Source: Oxalobacteraceae bacterium UBA6704 (GTDB taxonomy: Bacteria > Pseudomonadota > Gammaproteobacteria > Burkholderiales > Burkholderiaceae_D). From it: a stretch of DNA of 26,532 bases. Below are positions 1-8,408 of the stretch, piece after piece; positions within the stretch are counted from its first letter, which is position 1; every line of letters begins with the position of its first letter. The translations under genes were made by a program, and so were the position numbers. The stretch covers positions 28,677 through 55,208 of the forward strand of contig DKJA01000002.1 in the NCBI GenBank assembly GCA_002454505.1, written 5' to 3'. Under the pieces are notes generated by a model. It did no database searches. It was not told where the DNA came from and saw only the letters and a program-made list of their open reading frames with translations.

Positions 1-68
1 ATGCCGCTGGTGCCGCCGGTGACGAGAGCGATTTTTTGGCTCAGTGCGTGGTTCAGTGCTTGGTTCAT
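1..68 (-). CDS. Short-chain dehydrogenase/reductase, N-terminal part only
   Basis: Only the first 22 codons are in the window; the gene runs off the left edge. The start ATG is at 68-66 with a GGAG-type ribosome site about 8 bases upstream. The reading gives an N-terminus ending in IALVTGGTSG, the first beta strand and glycine-rich NAD(P)-binding loop of the SDR Rossmann fold. It is divergent from the LysR gene at 195, a common arrangement in which the LysR protein controls the oxidoreductase. The substrate cannot be inferred from this fragment. Confidence 0.8.
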   Translation of the reverse strand, partial: MNQALNHALSQKIALVTGGTSG

Positions 69-194
69 GTTGGTTCTCCTTGAGTGGTTATGCGGAAGGC
101 ATGGGAGAACTTTAGTCCTCCGTCGTTTATAGAAAAAGTGTGTAAAATTTAAAAGACTATCCACCTGTGTGGATAATTCTTCGACTGGAGACGC
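69..194. promoter_or_regulatory. Divergent SDR/LysR promoter region with an operator-like dyad
   Basis: This 126-bp gap separates the divergent SDR and LysR genes. It is much more AT-rich than the genes around it. At 158-175 there is a perfect 7-bp inverted repeat, TATCCAC and GTGGATA, separated by CTGT. This dyad fits a LysR-type operator, since such regulators usually bind an interrupted dyad between themselves and a divergent target. Assignment to this regulator is inference. Confidence 0.45.
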
Positions 195-1103
195 ATGAAT
201 CAACTGTTGGCGATACGGGCGTTTGCCCGCGTGGTGGAGGCGGGCAGCTTTACGCGGGCGGCCGATTCACTGGACATGCCGAATGCCACCGTGAGCAAGC
301 TGGTGCAGGAACTGGAGGCGCACCTGGGCGTGCGCCTGCTGCAGCGGACCACGCGCCGCGTGACGGTGACGCCGGAAGGCCAGCTCTACTACGAAAGATC
401 CGCGCTCGTGCTGCGCGACCTGGAGGATATCGACACGTCGTTCAACATCGCCCGCACCCGGCCGCGCGGGCACCTGCGCATCGACGTGGGCGGCTCCACC
501 GCAAGCGATGTGCTGATTCCCGCGCTGCCGGATTTCCTGGCGCGCTATCCGGATATCCGCATCGACCTGGGTGTGTCCGATCGCGCCGTGGACATGGTCA
601 GCGACAACGTCGACTGCGTGATCCGGGGCGGGGCGCTCGACAACTCGTCGCTGATCGCGCGCCACATCGGCGACGCGGCGATGGTCACCTGCGCCACGCC
701 CGCTTACCTGAAGCAGTTCGGCATTCCGGCCTATCCGGAGGAGTTGAAGAATGGCCACCGGCTGGTGGCTTACGTGTCGTCACAGAACGGCCGGGCTGCG
801 CCGTTCCGCTTCTACTGCGATGCGAAGAAAACCGAGATCAAGATCGAGCACCGCGTGGGCATCAACGAGAGCAATGCCCATATGGCGGCCGGCCTGGCTG
901 GGTTAGGCATCATCCAGACGTTTGCCTACAGCGCCGGGCCGGCGTTAAAGGATGGCACGCTGGTGGAGATCCTGAAGAAATGGCGGCCGCCCGCTTATCC
1001 GTTCCACGTGGTGTACCCGCAGAACCGGCACGTGACGCACCGGTTGCGGGTGTTTATCGACTGGCTGGTGGAGGTGTTTCCAAAACGGGTAGCAGATGAA
1101 TGA
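195..1103 (+). CDS. LysR-family transcriptional regulator
   Basis: A 302-residue protein of normal LysR length. Residues about 1-60 form the winged helix-turn-helix (AFARVVEAGSFTRAADSL followed by PNATVSKLVQELE). Residues about 90-295 form the periplasmic-binding-protein-like effector domain. The style (FARVVEAGSF, then LLQRTTRRVTVTPEG) is that of the large group of LysR proteins often found beside oxidoreductases. The ATG at 195 has GGAG 4 bases upstream. The likely target is the divergent SDR gene. The 3' end converges on the dehydratase gene with only 21 bp between stop codons. The effector is unknown. Confidence 0.9.
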   Translation: MNQLLAIRAFARVVEAGSFTRAADSLDMPNATVSKLVQELEAHLGVRLLQRTTRRVTVTPEGQLYYERSALVLRDLEDIDTSFNIARTRPRGHLRIDVGGSTASDVLIPALPDFLARYPDIRIDLGVSDRAVDMVSDNVDCVIRGGALDNSSLIARHIGDAAMVTCATPAYLKQFGIPAYPEELKNGHRLVAYVSSQNGRAAPFRFYCDAKKTEIKIEHRVGINESNAHMAAGLAGLGIIQTFAYSAGPALKDGTLVEILKKWRPPAYPFHVVYPQNRHVTHRLRVFIDWLVEVFPKRVADE

Positions 1104-1124
1104 ATACGCACCACCGGCTTAGGA

Positions 1125-2012
1125 TCACTTGCTCCCTTCGATGGCAGCATGCACGGTGGTGAGCACCTGCCGCAGTTGAGCGACGTCGACCTGGCCCGGC
1201 GCGGACGGCGCGCCGATCATGCCGAACGTCAGGTCGCTGCCGAACGCTTCGCCGGACAGGCGGGTGACCGCGCCCAAGCCGCCCATCGACATCGTCAGCT
1301 GCGGCTTGTCGGAGTAGCTTGCACGCATCTGCGCCGTGGCATCCATCAGCCGCAGCACATCGGCCGGGTTCTTCGGCATGACGGCGATCTTGAGGATGTC
1401 CGCGCCCAGCGTATCCTGGCGCCGCAGCCGGGCGACGATCTCCGCGGTGGCTGGCGTCGCCTGGAAATCATGGCTGGACATGACCACCTTGACGCCCTTG
1501 GCATGTGCCTGCGCAACCAGCGCGTTCACCACGTCGGCTGAGCGGAACATTTCCAGGTCCAGCAGGTCGATGAAACCGGCCGGTATCAGCGCGGCATACA
1601 GCTTGCCGTAGTCGGCGTCGCTGATCGCCTTGCTGCCGCCTTCGGCCTTGGTGCGGAAAGTCACGATCATCGGCTTGCCGTTAGCGGCGGTCGCAACCTG
1701 CTTGCCGAGCGCGGCGATGCGCGCCGGATCGGTGGCGAAGTCCAGGTAGTCGATACGGAATTCGATCAGGTCGGCGTTCGGATTGGCGCCGATAATTTGC
1801 GCCTGCTGCAGCACCTGCTCGGCGTTGGCGCCGGTGGTCGGCACGATGGTCTTGGGGGCGCCCTGGCCGATGACCACGTTGCGGATGGTGAAGGACGTGG
1901 CATGACGCACCGAGACCGGCGCGGCGGCCGCGCTGGTGGCGGGTGCGGCGGCGATGGCTTGGGGAAGGCCGGTGGCCAGCAGAAGGGCGAGCAGTATTGA
2001 GCGGTTGTTCAT
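1125..2012 (-). CDS. aroD: Type I 3-dehydroquinate dehydratase with a signal peptide
   Basis: A 295-residue protein that should convert 3-dehydroquinate to 3-dehydroshikimate by Schiff-base chemistry. The type I catalytic set is visible: Glu84 in LIEFRIDYLD, His181 in MSSHDFQATP and Lys208 in ADILKIAVMP. The substrate-binding motifs MSMGGLGAVTR (Arg251) and APSAPGQ are also present. Unlike the cytoplasmic shikimate enzyme, it begins with a hydrophobic signal sequence (RSILLALLLATGLPQAIAA), so it should act in the periplasm. The ATG at 2012 has GGAG upstream; longer in-frame extensions read into the porin gene and are rejected. It is the last gene of the operon, 23 bp after the porin. A periplasmic location suggests quinate or shikimate catabolism rather than biosynthesis. 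Confidence 0.88.
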   Translation of the reverse strand: MNNRSILLALLLATGLPQAIAAAPATSAAAAPVSVRHATSFTIRNVVIGQGAPKTIVPTTGANAEQVLQQAQIIGANPNADLIEFRIDYLDFATDPARIAALGKQVATAANGKPMIVTFRTKAEGGSKAISDADYGKLYAALIPAGFIDLLDLEMFRSADVVNALVAQAHAKGVKVVMSSHDFQATPATAEIVARLRRQDTLGADILKIAVMPKNPADVLRLMDATAQMRASYSDKPQLTMSMGGLGAVTRLSGEAFGSDLTFGMIGAPSAPGQVDVAQLRQVLTTVHAAIEGSK

Positions 2013-2035
2013 GGTTATCTCCAGATGGGAAGGTG

Positions 2036-4891
2036 TTAGAACGTGACCTTGGCTTGCACGCCCAGGGCCAGCACGTTGTCGGTATTCTTGTAGCGGAAGG
2101 TGCCGGGCTTGGTGATGTACTGGACGTCCGGCCGCAGCGACAGCCATGGATTGACCTGGAAGGTATAGGCCACCTCCCACAACGCTTCGGCCGAATTGAG
2201 CTCCCAGTCGGCATCGGTGATCAGGCCGGCCTGCTGGTTCTGCAGCTGTTGCTGCTGCAAATTACGGTTGATCGACGCACGCACATAACCAACGGCCACA
2301 CGGTCCTGCGGGCGGCTGTTGAACAGGCCCTGGTAGACGAAGCCGGCCGAGGCCCAGCGATGCATCACCGCCGTCTGCTGCGACTGCGCGGTGTATTGCG
2401 CGAACAGGCTGAGGCCGCCGTTGACGGCGTTGTTCGTGACTTTCTGGTCGACCATCACGTAGCCGCCTTCGCGGTGCCGCGCGGTCTCGCTGCTGCGGCT
2501 GCCGACCATCGTCATGTCGGACGTATCGTAGTAGTAGCCCAGCTTGTAGTGACCGGGATAATTGCCGTGATCGGCCGTGCCTGGCGCCCATTCCACTTCG
2601 ATGGGATACAGGTGGCCGGTGGTGCCGTGCTCGTGCAGGCTCCAGCGGTTCTTTTCCAGGTTGTAGTTGGTGTTGACGAGCACCATGCCGCCGCGCACCG
2701 TGATTTCGGGAGTGGGATGCAGCGTGAGGTGAGTAGCCCAGCGCGGACGCGGCCAGTTGGTCCAGCCGGCGCTGGTGGACAGCGAGATCGGGTGGGCGCA
2801 CAGCGCAGCGTTGACGAAGTTGGTCATGATCTGGTTGATGCCGAAATCATTGCCCATCACGTAGTAGCCGGCCTTCCAGTTGAGCTTCTTGGCGAGAAAA
2901 TTCTGGTCGTAGCTCAGCTCGGTGAGGCGGGTGAACTGGTCGCTGTAGATTTCCTGGATCGGCATGTAGTTATTGCCGGCCAGTTCGTCCGAAGTGCTGC
3001 GGCCGCGCCGGTCATTGATGGTCAGGTGAAAGCGTGCATCGCCCCAGCTGTCGGTCAGCTTGCCCATGTCGAAGTCGACGCCGAGCTGCGTTTGAAAGGC
3101 ATTGCGTGCACTGCGCCGGATACCGCCATCGACCACACCCATGGCCTCGGTGATGAAGCCGCCGCGAAAGGTGATGCCGTCGGCGGCCCACTCGCTGCGC
3201 TTGCCGTTCCAGTTGCCGGTCATCGTCTTGCCGGTGTACAGGTCGGCTGAGGTCGTGCTGTTCGACGGTGGCAATGTCGTTGGCAATACGGCCGGCACCG
3301 TTGCCGATGCTGCTGCGGTACCGGAGGCGCGCGGCAAGGCCAGCGGCAGGCTCAGCGGCGAAGTGGCACCGTCGGCGGTGGTAACCGTCGCGGTCACATT
3401 GGCAGCGTTGGACGCATCGTCCGAGTTCAGCTGGTAGACGAAGCTGGCGTGGCCCTTGGCATCCACCGGCACCTGGATGTAGCCCAGATAGCGCTCCGCC
3501 TCGGTCATGCCCGGCTTGCTGTTGGCGAACAGTTCCACGCGATACAGCGTGTTGGCCGCTCCTTCAAATTCGCCACGCACGCCGATGCCGCCCTGGCTGG
3601 CCGCCAGCGTGGCCAGCAGCTTCGGCGCACGCTGGCCGTGGTTAGGGCTTGGCTCGCAGCCGGCCACCTGGCCATCCAGCGCACAGATGGTTTCCAGCTT
3701 CGATGGATCGCTTTCCACGCCGCCGCCGCGGTTGCCGATGAAGCGGCCGTGTTCCAGTCCCGGCACGTCGAACACGATCGCGCCCTTCATCTCGGGCAGG
3801 CAGGCGCCGCCCGCGTAACAGCGCTTGATGTCCTTGCCGTTGTCGATCATCACATTGGCCGAGATCGTGTTGATGGCCGGTCCGGTGACGCGGTTGCGGC
3901 CCGGTGCCGCATCGGCGCCCGGCTCGGCTTGCGGCCGCACCGACACGGCGACCCGGTTGCCGATCATCGTGTTGCCATCGACGATATTGCCGGTGCCGCT
4001 CAGCGTGACGGCCGACGAGATGCCGGTGAAGGTGTTGCCGGAGATGTAGTTGCGGTTGCCCCAGTTCAGCTGGACACCGTCGGACAGGTTTTCCCAGTAG
4101 TTGTGGACAACCACGTTGTCGTTGCCCCACAGGATCTCCAGGCCCTGCGACGGCTCCTCGTTGTCCTTGTCGGAGCTGGTGATGAAGTTGTCGGCGATCA
4201 GGTTGAAGGCGGCACCGCGTGTCATCTCCATCGCATCGCCGTTGTTGACGAAGCGGTTGCGCAGGATCTTGTTGTCCACGGTGGTGGTGGCGGTGGAATT
4301 GCCCTTGCCATCGTCGCCGGTGACCATGATGCCGGCGCCGCCCTTGTTGCCGACGATGCGGTTATCGTGGATCAGGTTGCCGCTGGCGCGGTTGACGAGG
4401 ATGCCGATGCAGAAGTTGCTGATTTCGAGGCCGCGGATCTCCACCGCCTCGGTGTCGCGCAGGATCAGGCCCGGCTTGGTGGTGGTGCGCACATTGGTGC
4501 CGTATTGACCCGGCACGGCGCCCGGGCAGGCGCGGGTGCCGGGGCCGACCACATAGGCGGAACCGTCGATGGCCACATACGTGCCGTTGCGCGCCCAGTC
4601 GACGTTTTCGATGACCACCGGGCCCTTGATCGGCGGCAGTTCGCGGTTCGGCTTGATGACATAGGGGCCGGCGCCGATTGCGCTCAGCTCGATCCGGTAA
4701 CGGCCGGGATTGGCGTTGTTGCGCTCGAGGACGGAGCGCAGCGTGCCTTCGCCGCCGTCGTCGGCGTAGGAAGTCACTTTCAGCACGGTTTGCGGGCCGC
4801 GCGGCAGTGCCGTGCCGGCCAGTGTCGCGGCAAACGTGGGGGAGGCCAGCAGTGCCAGTGCCAGCATTGAATAAGTGTGGGTGATACGCAT
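2036..4891 (-). CDS. Fusion of a right-handed beta-helix domain with an OprB-type outer-membrane porin
   Basis: A 951-residue exported protein. Residues 1-22 are a signal peptide (MLALALLASPTFA). Residues about 35-400 are a NosD/pectate-lyase-like parallel beta-helix with the GTLRSVLERNNANPG entry motif and repeated N-x-I-x-x-N rungs (GNLIHDNRIVGN, NLIADNFITS, NRNYISGNTFTG). Residues about 420-525 form an Ig-like module often seen after such helices. An Ala/Thr/Pro/Ser-rich linker follows, and from about residue 549 to the end there is a carbohydrate-selective OprB porin barrel (LYTGKTMTGNWNGKRSEWAA at its start). The barrel ends in KVTF, with the C-terminal Phe typical of outer-membrane barrels. 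The frame is unbroken. The start at 4891 was chosen because it begins the signal peptide; an upstream in-frame ATG lacks one. It probably forms a channel for the operon's substrate with a helix domain that may bind or process polymer. The specificity is unknown. Confidence 0.85.
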   Translation of the reverse strand: MRITHTYSMLALALLASPTFAATLAGTALPRGPQTVLKVTSYADDGGEGTLRSVLERNNANPGRYRIELSAIGAGPYVIKPNRELPPIKGPVVIENVDWARNGTYVAIDGSAYVVGPGTRACPGAVPGQYGTNVRTTTKPGLILRDTEAVEIRGLEISNFCIGILVNRASGNLIHDNRIVGNKGGAGIMVTGDDGKGNSTATTTVDNKILRNRFVNNGDAMEMTRGAAFNLIADNFITSSDKDNEEPSQGLEILWGNDNVVVHNYWENLSDGVQLNWGNRNYISGNTFTGISSAVTLSGTGNIVDGNTMIGNRVAVSVRPQAEPGADAAPGRNRVTGPAINTISANVMIDNGKDIKRCYAGGACLPEMKGAIVFDVPGLEHGRFIGNRGGGVESDPSKLETICALDGQVAGCEPSPNHGQRAPKLLATLAASQGGIGVRGEFEGAANTLYRVELFANSKPGMTEAERYLGYIQVPVDAKGHASFVYQLNSDDASNAANVTATVTTADGATSPLSLPLALPRASGTAAASATVPAVLPTTLPPSNSTTSADLYTGKTMTGNWNGKRSEWAADGITFRGGFITEAMGVVDGGIRRSARNAFQTQLGVDFDMGKLTDSWGDARFHLTINDRRGRSTSDELAGNNYMPIQEIYSDQFTRLTELSYDQNFLAKKLNWKAGYYVMGNDFGINQIMTNFVNAALCAHPISLSTSAGWTNWPRPRWATHLTLHPTPEITVRGGMVLVNTNYNLEKNRWSLHEHGTTGHLYPIEVEWAPGTADHGNYPGHYKLGYYYDTSDMTMVGSRSSETARHREGGYVMVDQKVTNNAVNGGLSLFAQYTAQSQQTAVMHRWASAGFVYQGLFNSRPQDRVAVGYVRASINRNLQQQQLQNQQAGLITDADWELNSAEALWEVAYTFQVNPWLSLRPDVQYITKPGTFRYKNTDNVLALGVQAKVTF

Positions 4892-4913
4892 TTTGTAACC
4901 CTTGTTATTGGTG

Positions 4914-5381
4914 TTAAGGGCGCACTGACGGAGTGGAGTCTGGGTCGGTTTCAGGCCGACGCCACAGGGTCTTGGCGCCAAACGTGACGCGGTTGTCCGT
5001 GAACTTCAGATGCAGCAGGCGGATCTCCCAGACAGGCGCGACCATGCCGCGCGCCTGCGGACACCGCCGGTAATACAGATCCAGCGCGGCCGCCGCTTCC
5101 GCCGGCAAGGCCAAGTGCCTGGCGATGCCGCTGTACTGCAGCCCGTGGATCCGGGTGATGTCGCTGAACTGGTCGGCGATGCTGCCCGCCATCTGCGGAT
5201 TGTTGGTCAGCATCTCGCCGTGGCGGGTGTCCAGCGCACTCAGGAAAAGCAGCCGGCCCTGTTCCTCGTCGAAGGCGTAGAAGGCATTGGCCGACCATGG
5301 CAGGTCGTTGCAACTGACCGCCATCGACAGCACGCTGTGGCCATGCAGGAACTCGGTCAGCGGCGCGGGCAGGTTCAACAT
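4914..5381 (-). CDS. PNPOx-like flavin-binding protein (YhbP type)
   Basis: A 155-residue protein resembling the pyridoxamine-phosphate-oxidase split-barrel family. Typical features are the early SMAVSCNDLPWSANAFYAFD stretch, then LLFLSALDTRHGEMLTNNPQMAGSIA and IHGLQYSGIARHL. The fold usually binds FMN or a related cofactor as a dimer. The ATG at 5381 has GGGAG upstream. It lies 13 bp after the DUF554 gene and 22 bp before the porin gene, inside the six-gene operon. In an operon with a flavin prenyltransferase it could help with flavin handling, but that is inference; the family has many roles. Confidence 0.75.
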   Translation of the reverse strand: MLNLPAPLTEFLHGHSVLSMAVSCNDLPWSANAFYAFDEEQGRLLFLSALDTRHGEMLTNNPQMAGSIADQFSDITRIHGLQYSGIARHLALPAEAAAALDLYYRRCPQARGMVAPVWEIRLLHLKFTDNRVTFGAKTLWRRPETDPDSTPSVRP

Positions 5382-5394
5382 GGTGGCTCCCGGC

Positions 5395-6111
5395 TCAGAA
5401 GAAGTGCGACCACAGGGCCGAGATCGGCATGGCCAACAACAGCGCCGGCAACATGTTCGCCACCGGGAACACCTTGATGCCGCAGATGCGGAAACCGGTG
5501 GCCAGCATCAGCAGCCCGCCCACCGCCGAGAAATCGGCAATCATCGCCGGCGTGGTCAGTGGCAGGATCAGCACGGCGCCGAAAGCCAGGCTGAGCTGAA
5601 TCGCCAGCTGCGGCACGGCGATGGTGGCCACCGCATAGCCGAGCGTGGTGGCGAAGATGGCCGCGGTGAACAGGTCGAGGAAGGACTTGGCGATGAGGAT
5701 CGTCGCGTCGCCCGTCATGCCCTCGGTCATCGAGCCGAAGATGCCGGTGCCGCTGGCGCAGAACAGCACCAGGATGGCCACGAACTTCTCCAGGAACTCG
5801 TCCTGCGACAGGCCGCCCGCCTTGGGCGACACCACCTTCTCGACCAGCGAGCGGGCGAAGCCGCCCAGCTTGCCGATGCCCCGTTCCAGGTACACCAGCT
5901 CGCCGATCAGCGCGCCGAGGATGCCGGCCAGCACCATCACCGGCATGTGGGCGGCGCGGTTGATCAGGATCACCGCCATCGCCATCGAGGCGGCACCAAA
6001 GGTCAGCGGCATCGCCGCGCGCAGGCGTTCCGGCATGCGCTGCGCCATCGCGGCGCCGGCCATGCCGCCTAGCAGGACGGCGGCGCCGTTGACATACGGT
6101 CCGATGATCAT
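5395..6111 (-). CDS. DUF554 family integral membrane protein (YdfK/YqgA-like)
   Basis: A 238-residue, strongly hydrophobic protein with several predicted membrane helices. It matches the DUF554 family in its opening (MIIGPYVNGAAVLLGGMAGA), in GILGALIGELVYLERGI and in FCASGTGIFGSMTEGMTGD. The family has no firmly established function; a transport role has been proposed from its helix pattern. The start ATG at 6111 overlaps the stop of the prenyltransferase gene by 4 bp (ATGA), which indicates translational coupling. In this operon it is the only obvious inner-membrane protein and so a candidate for moving the aromatic substrate or product. That is inference. Confidence 0.85.
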   Translation of the reverse strand: MIIGPYVNGAAVLLGGMAGAAMAQRMPERLRAAMPLTFGAASMAMAVILINRAAHMPVMVLAGILGALIGELVYLERGIGKLGGFARSLVEKVVSPKAGGLSQDEFLEKFVAILVLFCASGTGIFGSMTEGMTGDATILIAKSFLDLFTAAIFATTLGYAVATIAVPQLAIQLSLAFGAVLILPLTTPAMIADFSAVGGLLMLATGFRICGIKVFPVANMLPALLLAMPISALWSHFF

Positions 6112-6707
6112 GGCTGCGCTCCTTCGGCCAGCGTGGCCTCCAGCGTTTCGCCCCAGCGCGGCAGCGACGGATGATCGAGGCCGAGCAGGCCGATGGCACG
6201 CGCGGCGCTGTGGCGGATCATGTCGTCGATGGTTTGCGGGCCGGCATACAGCGACGGCACCGGCGGGAAGACGACCGCGCCGTATTCCGTCACCGTCGCC
6301 ATATTGCGGATATGGCCCAGGTGCAGCGGCGTCTCGCGGACCATCAGCACCAGCCGCCGGCGCTCCTTGAGCACCACGTCGGCAGCGCGTGTCAGCAGGT
6401 TGTCGCTGATGCCGCTGGCGATGGCGGCCAGCGTGCGCATCGAGCACGGCGCAACGATCATTCCCATCGTCTGGAACGAACCGCTGGCGATGGCCGCCCC
6501 CACCGCGCCGGTAGGGTAGACCACATCGGCCAGGCTCTCGACTTCCCGCCGGTCGAACGCGGTTTCGTGCTGGCGGGTCAGGCCGGCCGCCTTCGACATC
6601 ACCAGGTGCGTTTCGACATCCATCTCCCGCAGCAGCTGGAGCGCCTTGACGCCGTACTGGAAGCCTGTGGCACCGCTGATGCCAACGATGATGCGCCGTT
6701 TGCTCAT
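6108..6707 (-). CDS. ubiX: UbiX/Pad1-type flavin prenyltransferase
   Basis: A 199-residue protein of full family length. It makes prenylated FMN from FMN and dimethylallyl phosphate, the cofactor of UbiD decarboxylases. Visible family signatures are GISGATGFQYG near the N-terminus, APCSMRTLAAIASGISDNLL in the middle, and the block from LTRAADVVLKERRRLVLMVRETPL to HIRNM. The ATG at 6707 has GGGAGA upstream. It sits 12 bp after the UbiD-family gene and overlaps the DUF554 gene by 4 bp. This partnership makes it a dedicated cofactor supplier for the neighbouring decarboxylase rather than the ubiquinone-pathway copy. Confidence 0.92.
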   Translation of the reverse strand: MSKRRIIVGISGATGFQYGVKALQLLREMDVETHLVMSKAAGLTRQHETAFDRREVESLADVVYPTGAVGAAIASGSFQTMGMIVAPCSMRTLAAIASGISDNLLTRAADVVLKERRRLVLMVRETPLHLGHIRNMATVTEYGAVVFPPVPSLYAGPQTIDDMIRHSAARAIGLLGLDHPSLPRWGETLEATLAEGAQP

Positions 6708-6719
6708 GATGGTTCTCCC

Positions 6720-8207
6720 TTAAACGAAGTCGGGCAGGAAGCGCTTGACGTCCACTTCCAGGAACTTCGAGCGCTCGAAATGGCCCTTCAGGTGGAACGG
6801 CACGGTGCAGTCGAAAATGGTCTTGCACGACGTGCCGGCCTGCAGGATCGACGGGCTGAATTCCGGGATCTGCGACGGGTCGAGCGGATGGCAACGCACG
6901 CCCGGAATGAAGACGGTGCTGACGTCGCCCTGGTAGCGGGTTTGCATGGCCCACAGCACGTCGTTGGTATCGAAGATATCCACGTCTTCATCCACCAGGA
7001 TCACGTGCTTGAGCTCCGAGAACGCCGCGAACGCGAGCAGGGCGGCCTGGCGATGACGGCCTTCGTCGGCAGGGCTGGATTTCTTGAACTGCAGCACGGC
7101 GAGGTATTTGCCGCCGCCGGAGCTGTGGGCATAGACGTTGAGCAGCTTGCCCGGCATGGCGCGTTCCACCATGCCGAGAATGCTGGCCTCGGTGGGAATG
7201 CCGGCCATGTTGACGTGCTCTTCGCTCGGGCCGATGCAGGTCTGCAGGATCGGATTGCGGCGGTGCGTGACAGCCTTGACCTTGATCACCGGAATGGCGG
7301 CCTTGGCCTCACCGGTATAGCCGGGGAATTCGGGCATGGCCTTGCCCGTATTGGTGTTCTGGTCTTCGCGCACGCGCACGTTCGGCAGCAGCTCGCCTTC
7401 GATGACGATTTCCGCATGGGCGATGGCCCGCTCGTTGATGGTCTTGCACTTCGACAGTTTCACCGCCTCGCCGCGAATCGCGCCGGCAATGCTCAGCTCG
7501 TCGAAGCCCAGCGGGGTGGTTGGCGGTTCGAAGCACGCGGCGATTTCAATCGCGGGATCGACGCCGATGCTGATCGAGATCGGCAGCGGCTTGCCGGCTG
7601 CTTCGGCCTTGATGCGGAAGGCATCCAGATGGCGGCCAGGCACGAAGTACATCGAGATTTCATCGCGGCTCTGCACGCACAGGCGATGGATGGTCACATC
7701 GGATTCGCCCGTTTCCGGATCGGATGCGTAGCACATGCCCAGCGTGAAATAGGGGCCGGCGTCTTCTTCCGTATTGGTCGGCGCCGGCAGCAGCGTGCGG
7801 ATATCGAAGCCCGGATCGGTGGCCAGATGCACGACTTCCTGGCAGGCAGCCGGTGCGCTGTCGACCACCGGGGAGATCGGGTTATTCGCAGCCTCCAGCA
7901 GCAGCTTGCCCAGCTTTTCAGGCTTGCAGTTGAGCAGATGACCAACGCGTTCGCGCGACGCCAGCAGGCCGATCGCGACGCGGAAATCGTCGTAGCCCTT
8001 GACCTTGTTGAACATCATCGCCGGGCCGATACGGGTAGGGCGCATGCACGTGCCGCCCGCGCCGACATAGCGATAGACGCCGGACAGTTCCGCATGGGGA
8101 TCGACTTCGACGTCGGTGGCAACCAGCTGATTGGGGAGGGTCTTCAGCAGTTCCAGTGCCGAACGCAGATCGTGAACGCGGCCAGCGTTTTTTTCAGTGA
8201 AAGACAT
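6720..8207 (-). CDS. UbiD-family prenylated-FMN-dependent aromatic acid decarboxylase
   Basis: A 495-residue enzyme of the UbiD family, probably a hydroxybenzoate-type (gallate or protocatechuate) decarboxylase. Signatures include VTIHRLCVQSRDEISMYFVP with Arg175 at the usual cofactor-binding arginine position, AEIVIEGELLPN, and EFPGYTG with Glu293 at the usual active-site glutamate position. GAGGTCMRPTRIGP and the C-terminal HVILVDEDVDIFD are also typical. It is the first gene of the operon, with AAGGA upstream of the ATG at 8207, and is followed by its prenyltransferase 12 bp later. The split from a divergent LysR gene suggests substrate induction. The exact substrate cannot be read from sequence alone; ubiquinone biosynthesis is less likely given the neighbours. 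Confidence 0.88.
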   Translation of the reverse strand: MSFTEKNAGRVHDLRSALELLKTLPNQLVATDVEVDPHAELSGVYRYVGAGGTCMRPTRIGPAMMFNKVKGYDDFRVAIGLLASRERVGHLLNCKPEKLGKLLLEAANNPISPVVDSAPAACQEVVHLATDPGFDIRTLLPAPTNTEEDAGPYFTLGMCYASDPETGESDVTIHRLCVQSRDEISMYFVPGRHLDAFRIKAEAAGKPLPISISIGVDPAIEIAACFEPPTTPLGFDELSIAGAIRGEAVKLSKCKTINERAIAHAEIVIEGELLPNVRVREDQNTNTGKAMPEFPGYTGEAKAAIPVIKVKAVTHRRNPILQTCIGPSEEHVNMAGIPTEASILGMVERAMPGKLLNVYAHSSGGGKYLAVLQFKKSSPADEGRHRQAALLAFAAFSELKHVILVDEDVDIFDTNDVLWAMQTRYQGDVSTVFIPGVRCHPLDPSQIPEFSPSILQAGTSCKTIFDCTVPFHLKGHFERSKFLEVDVKRFLPDFV

Positions 8208-8408
8208 GATATTCCTTTATGGTTTTGCTAAATGGCAAACCATTGTCTTGCACCGAATACGAATGATAAATGACCGTTTTGGTATCTGCTTAGATCAAAT
8301 TGGTATCAGCTTTCGGATGGCCCAAAAATTGACATAGATCAATAAATTCCTTGGCCATTCGAGGTAATATCGATTCTGTTTGTCTGCGATATTTGGATGG
8401 GAAATGGT
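8208..8408. promoter_or_regulatory. Divergent decarboxylase-operon/LysR control region with direct and inverted repeats
   Basis: An AT-rich 201-bp gap between divergent genes. Two near-identical copies of TTGGTATCwGC occur at 8279-8289 and 8300-8310, exactly 21 bp apart, two helical turns. TAGATCAAAT at 8291-8300 and TAGATCAATA at 8335-8344 form a second repeat. A dyad with perfect TGGTTT and AAACCA arms spans 8220-8242, just upstream of the decarboxylase ribosome site. These fit recruitment and activation sites of the divergent LysR protein. No confident -35/-10 pair was assigned. Confidence 0.5.

Noticed and set aside
1943..4870. Two long plus-strand frames (435 and 473 codons) opposite the porin fusion
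   Set aside because: Both are antisense to a recognisable exported protein and have shadow-type composition.
6171..8231. Plus-strand frame of 686 codons opposite the decarboxylase and prenyltransferase
   Set aside because: It is antisense to two well-recognised enzymes; long antisense frames are expected at high GC3, and its His/Arg/Ala-rich protein resembles nothing.
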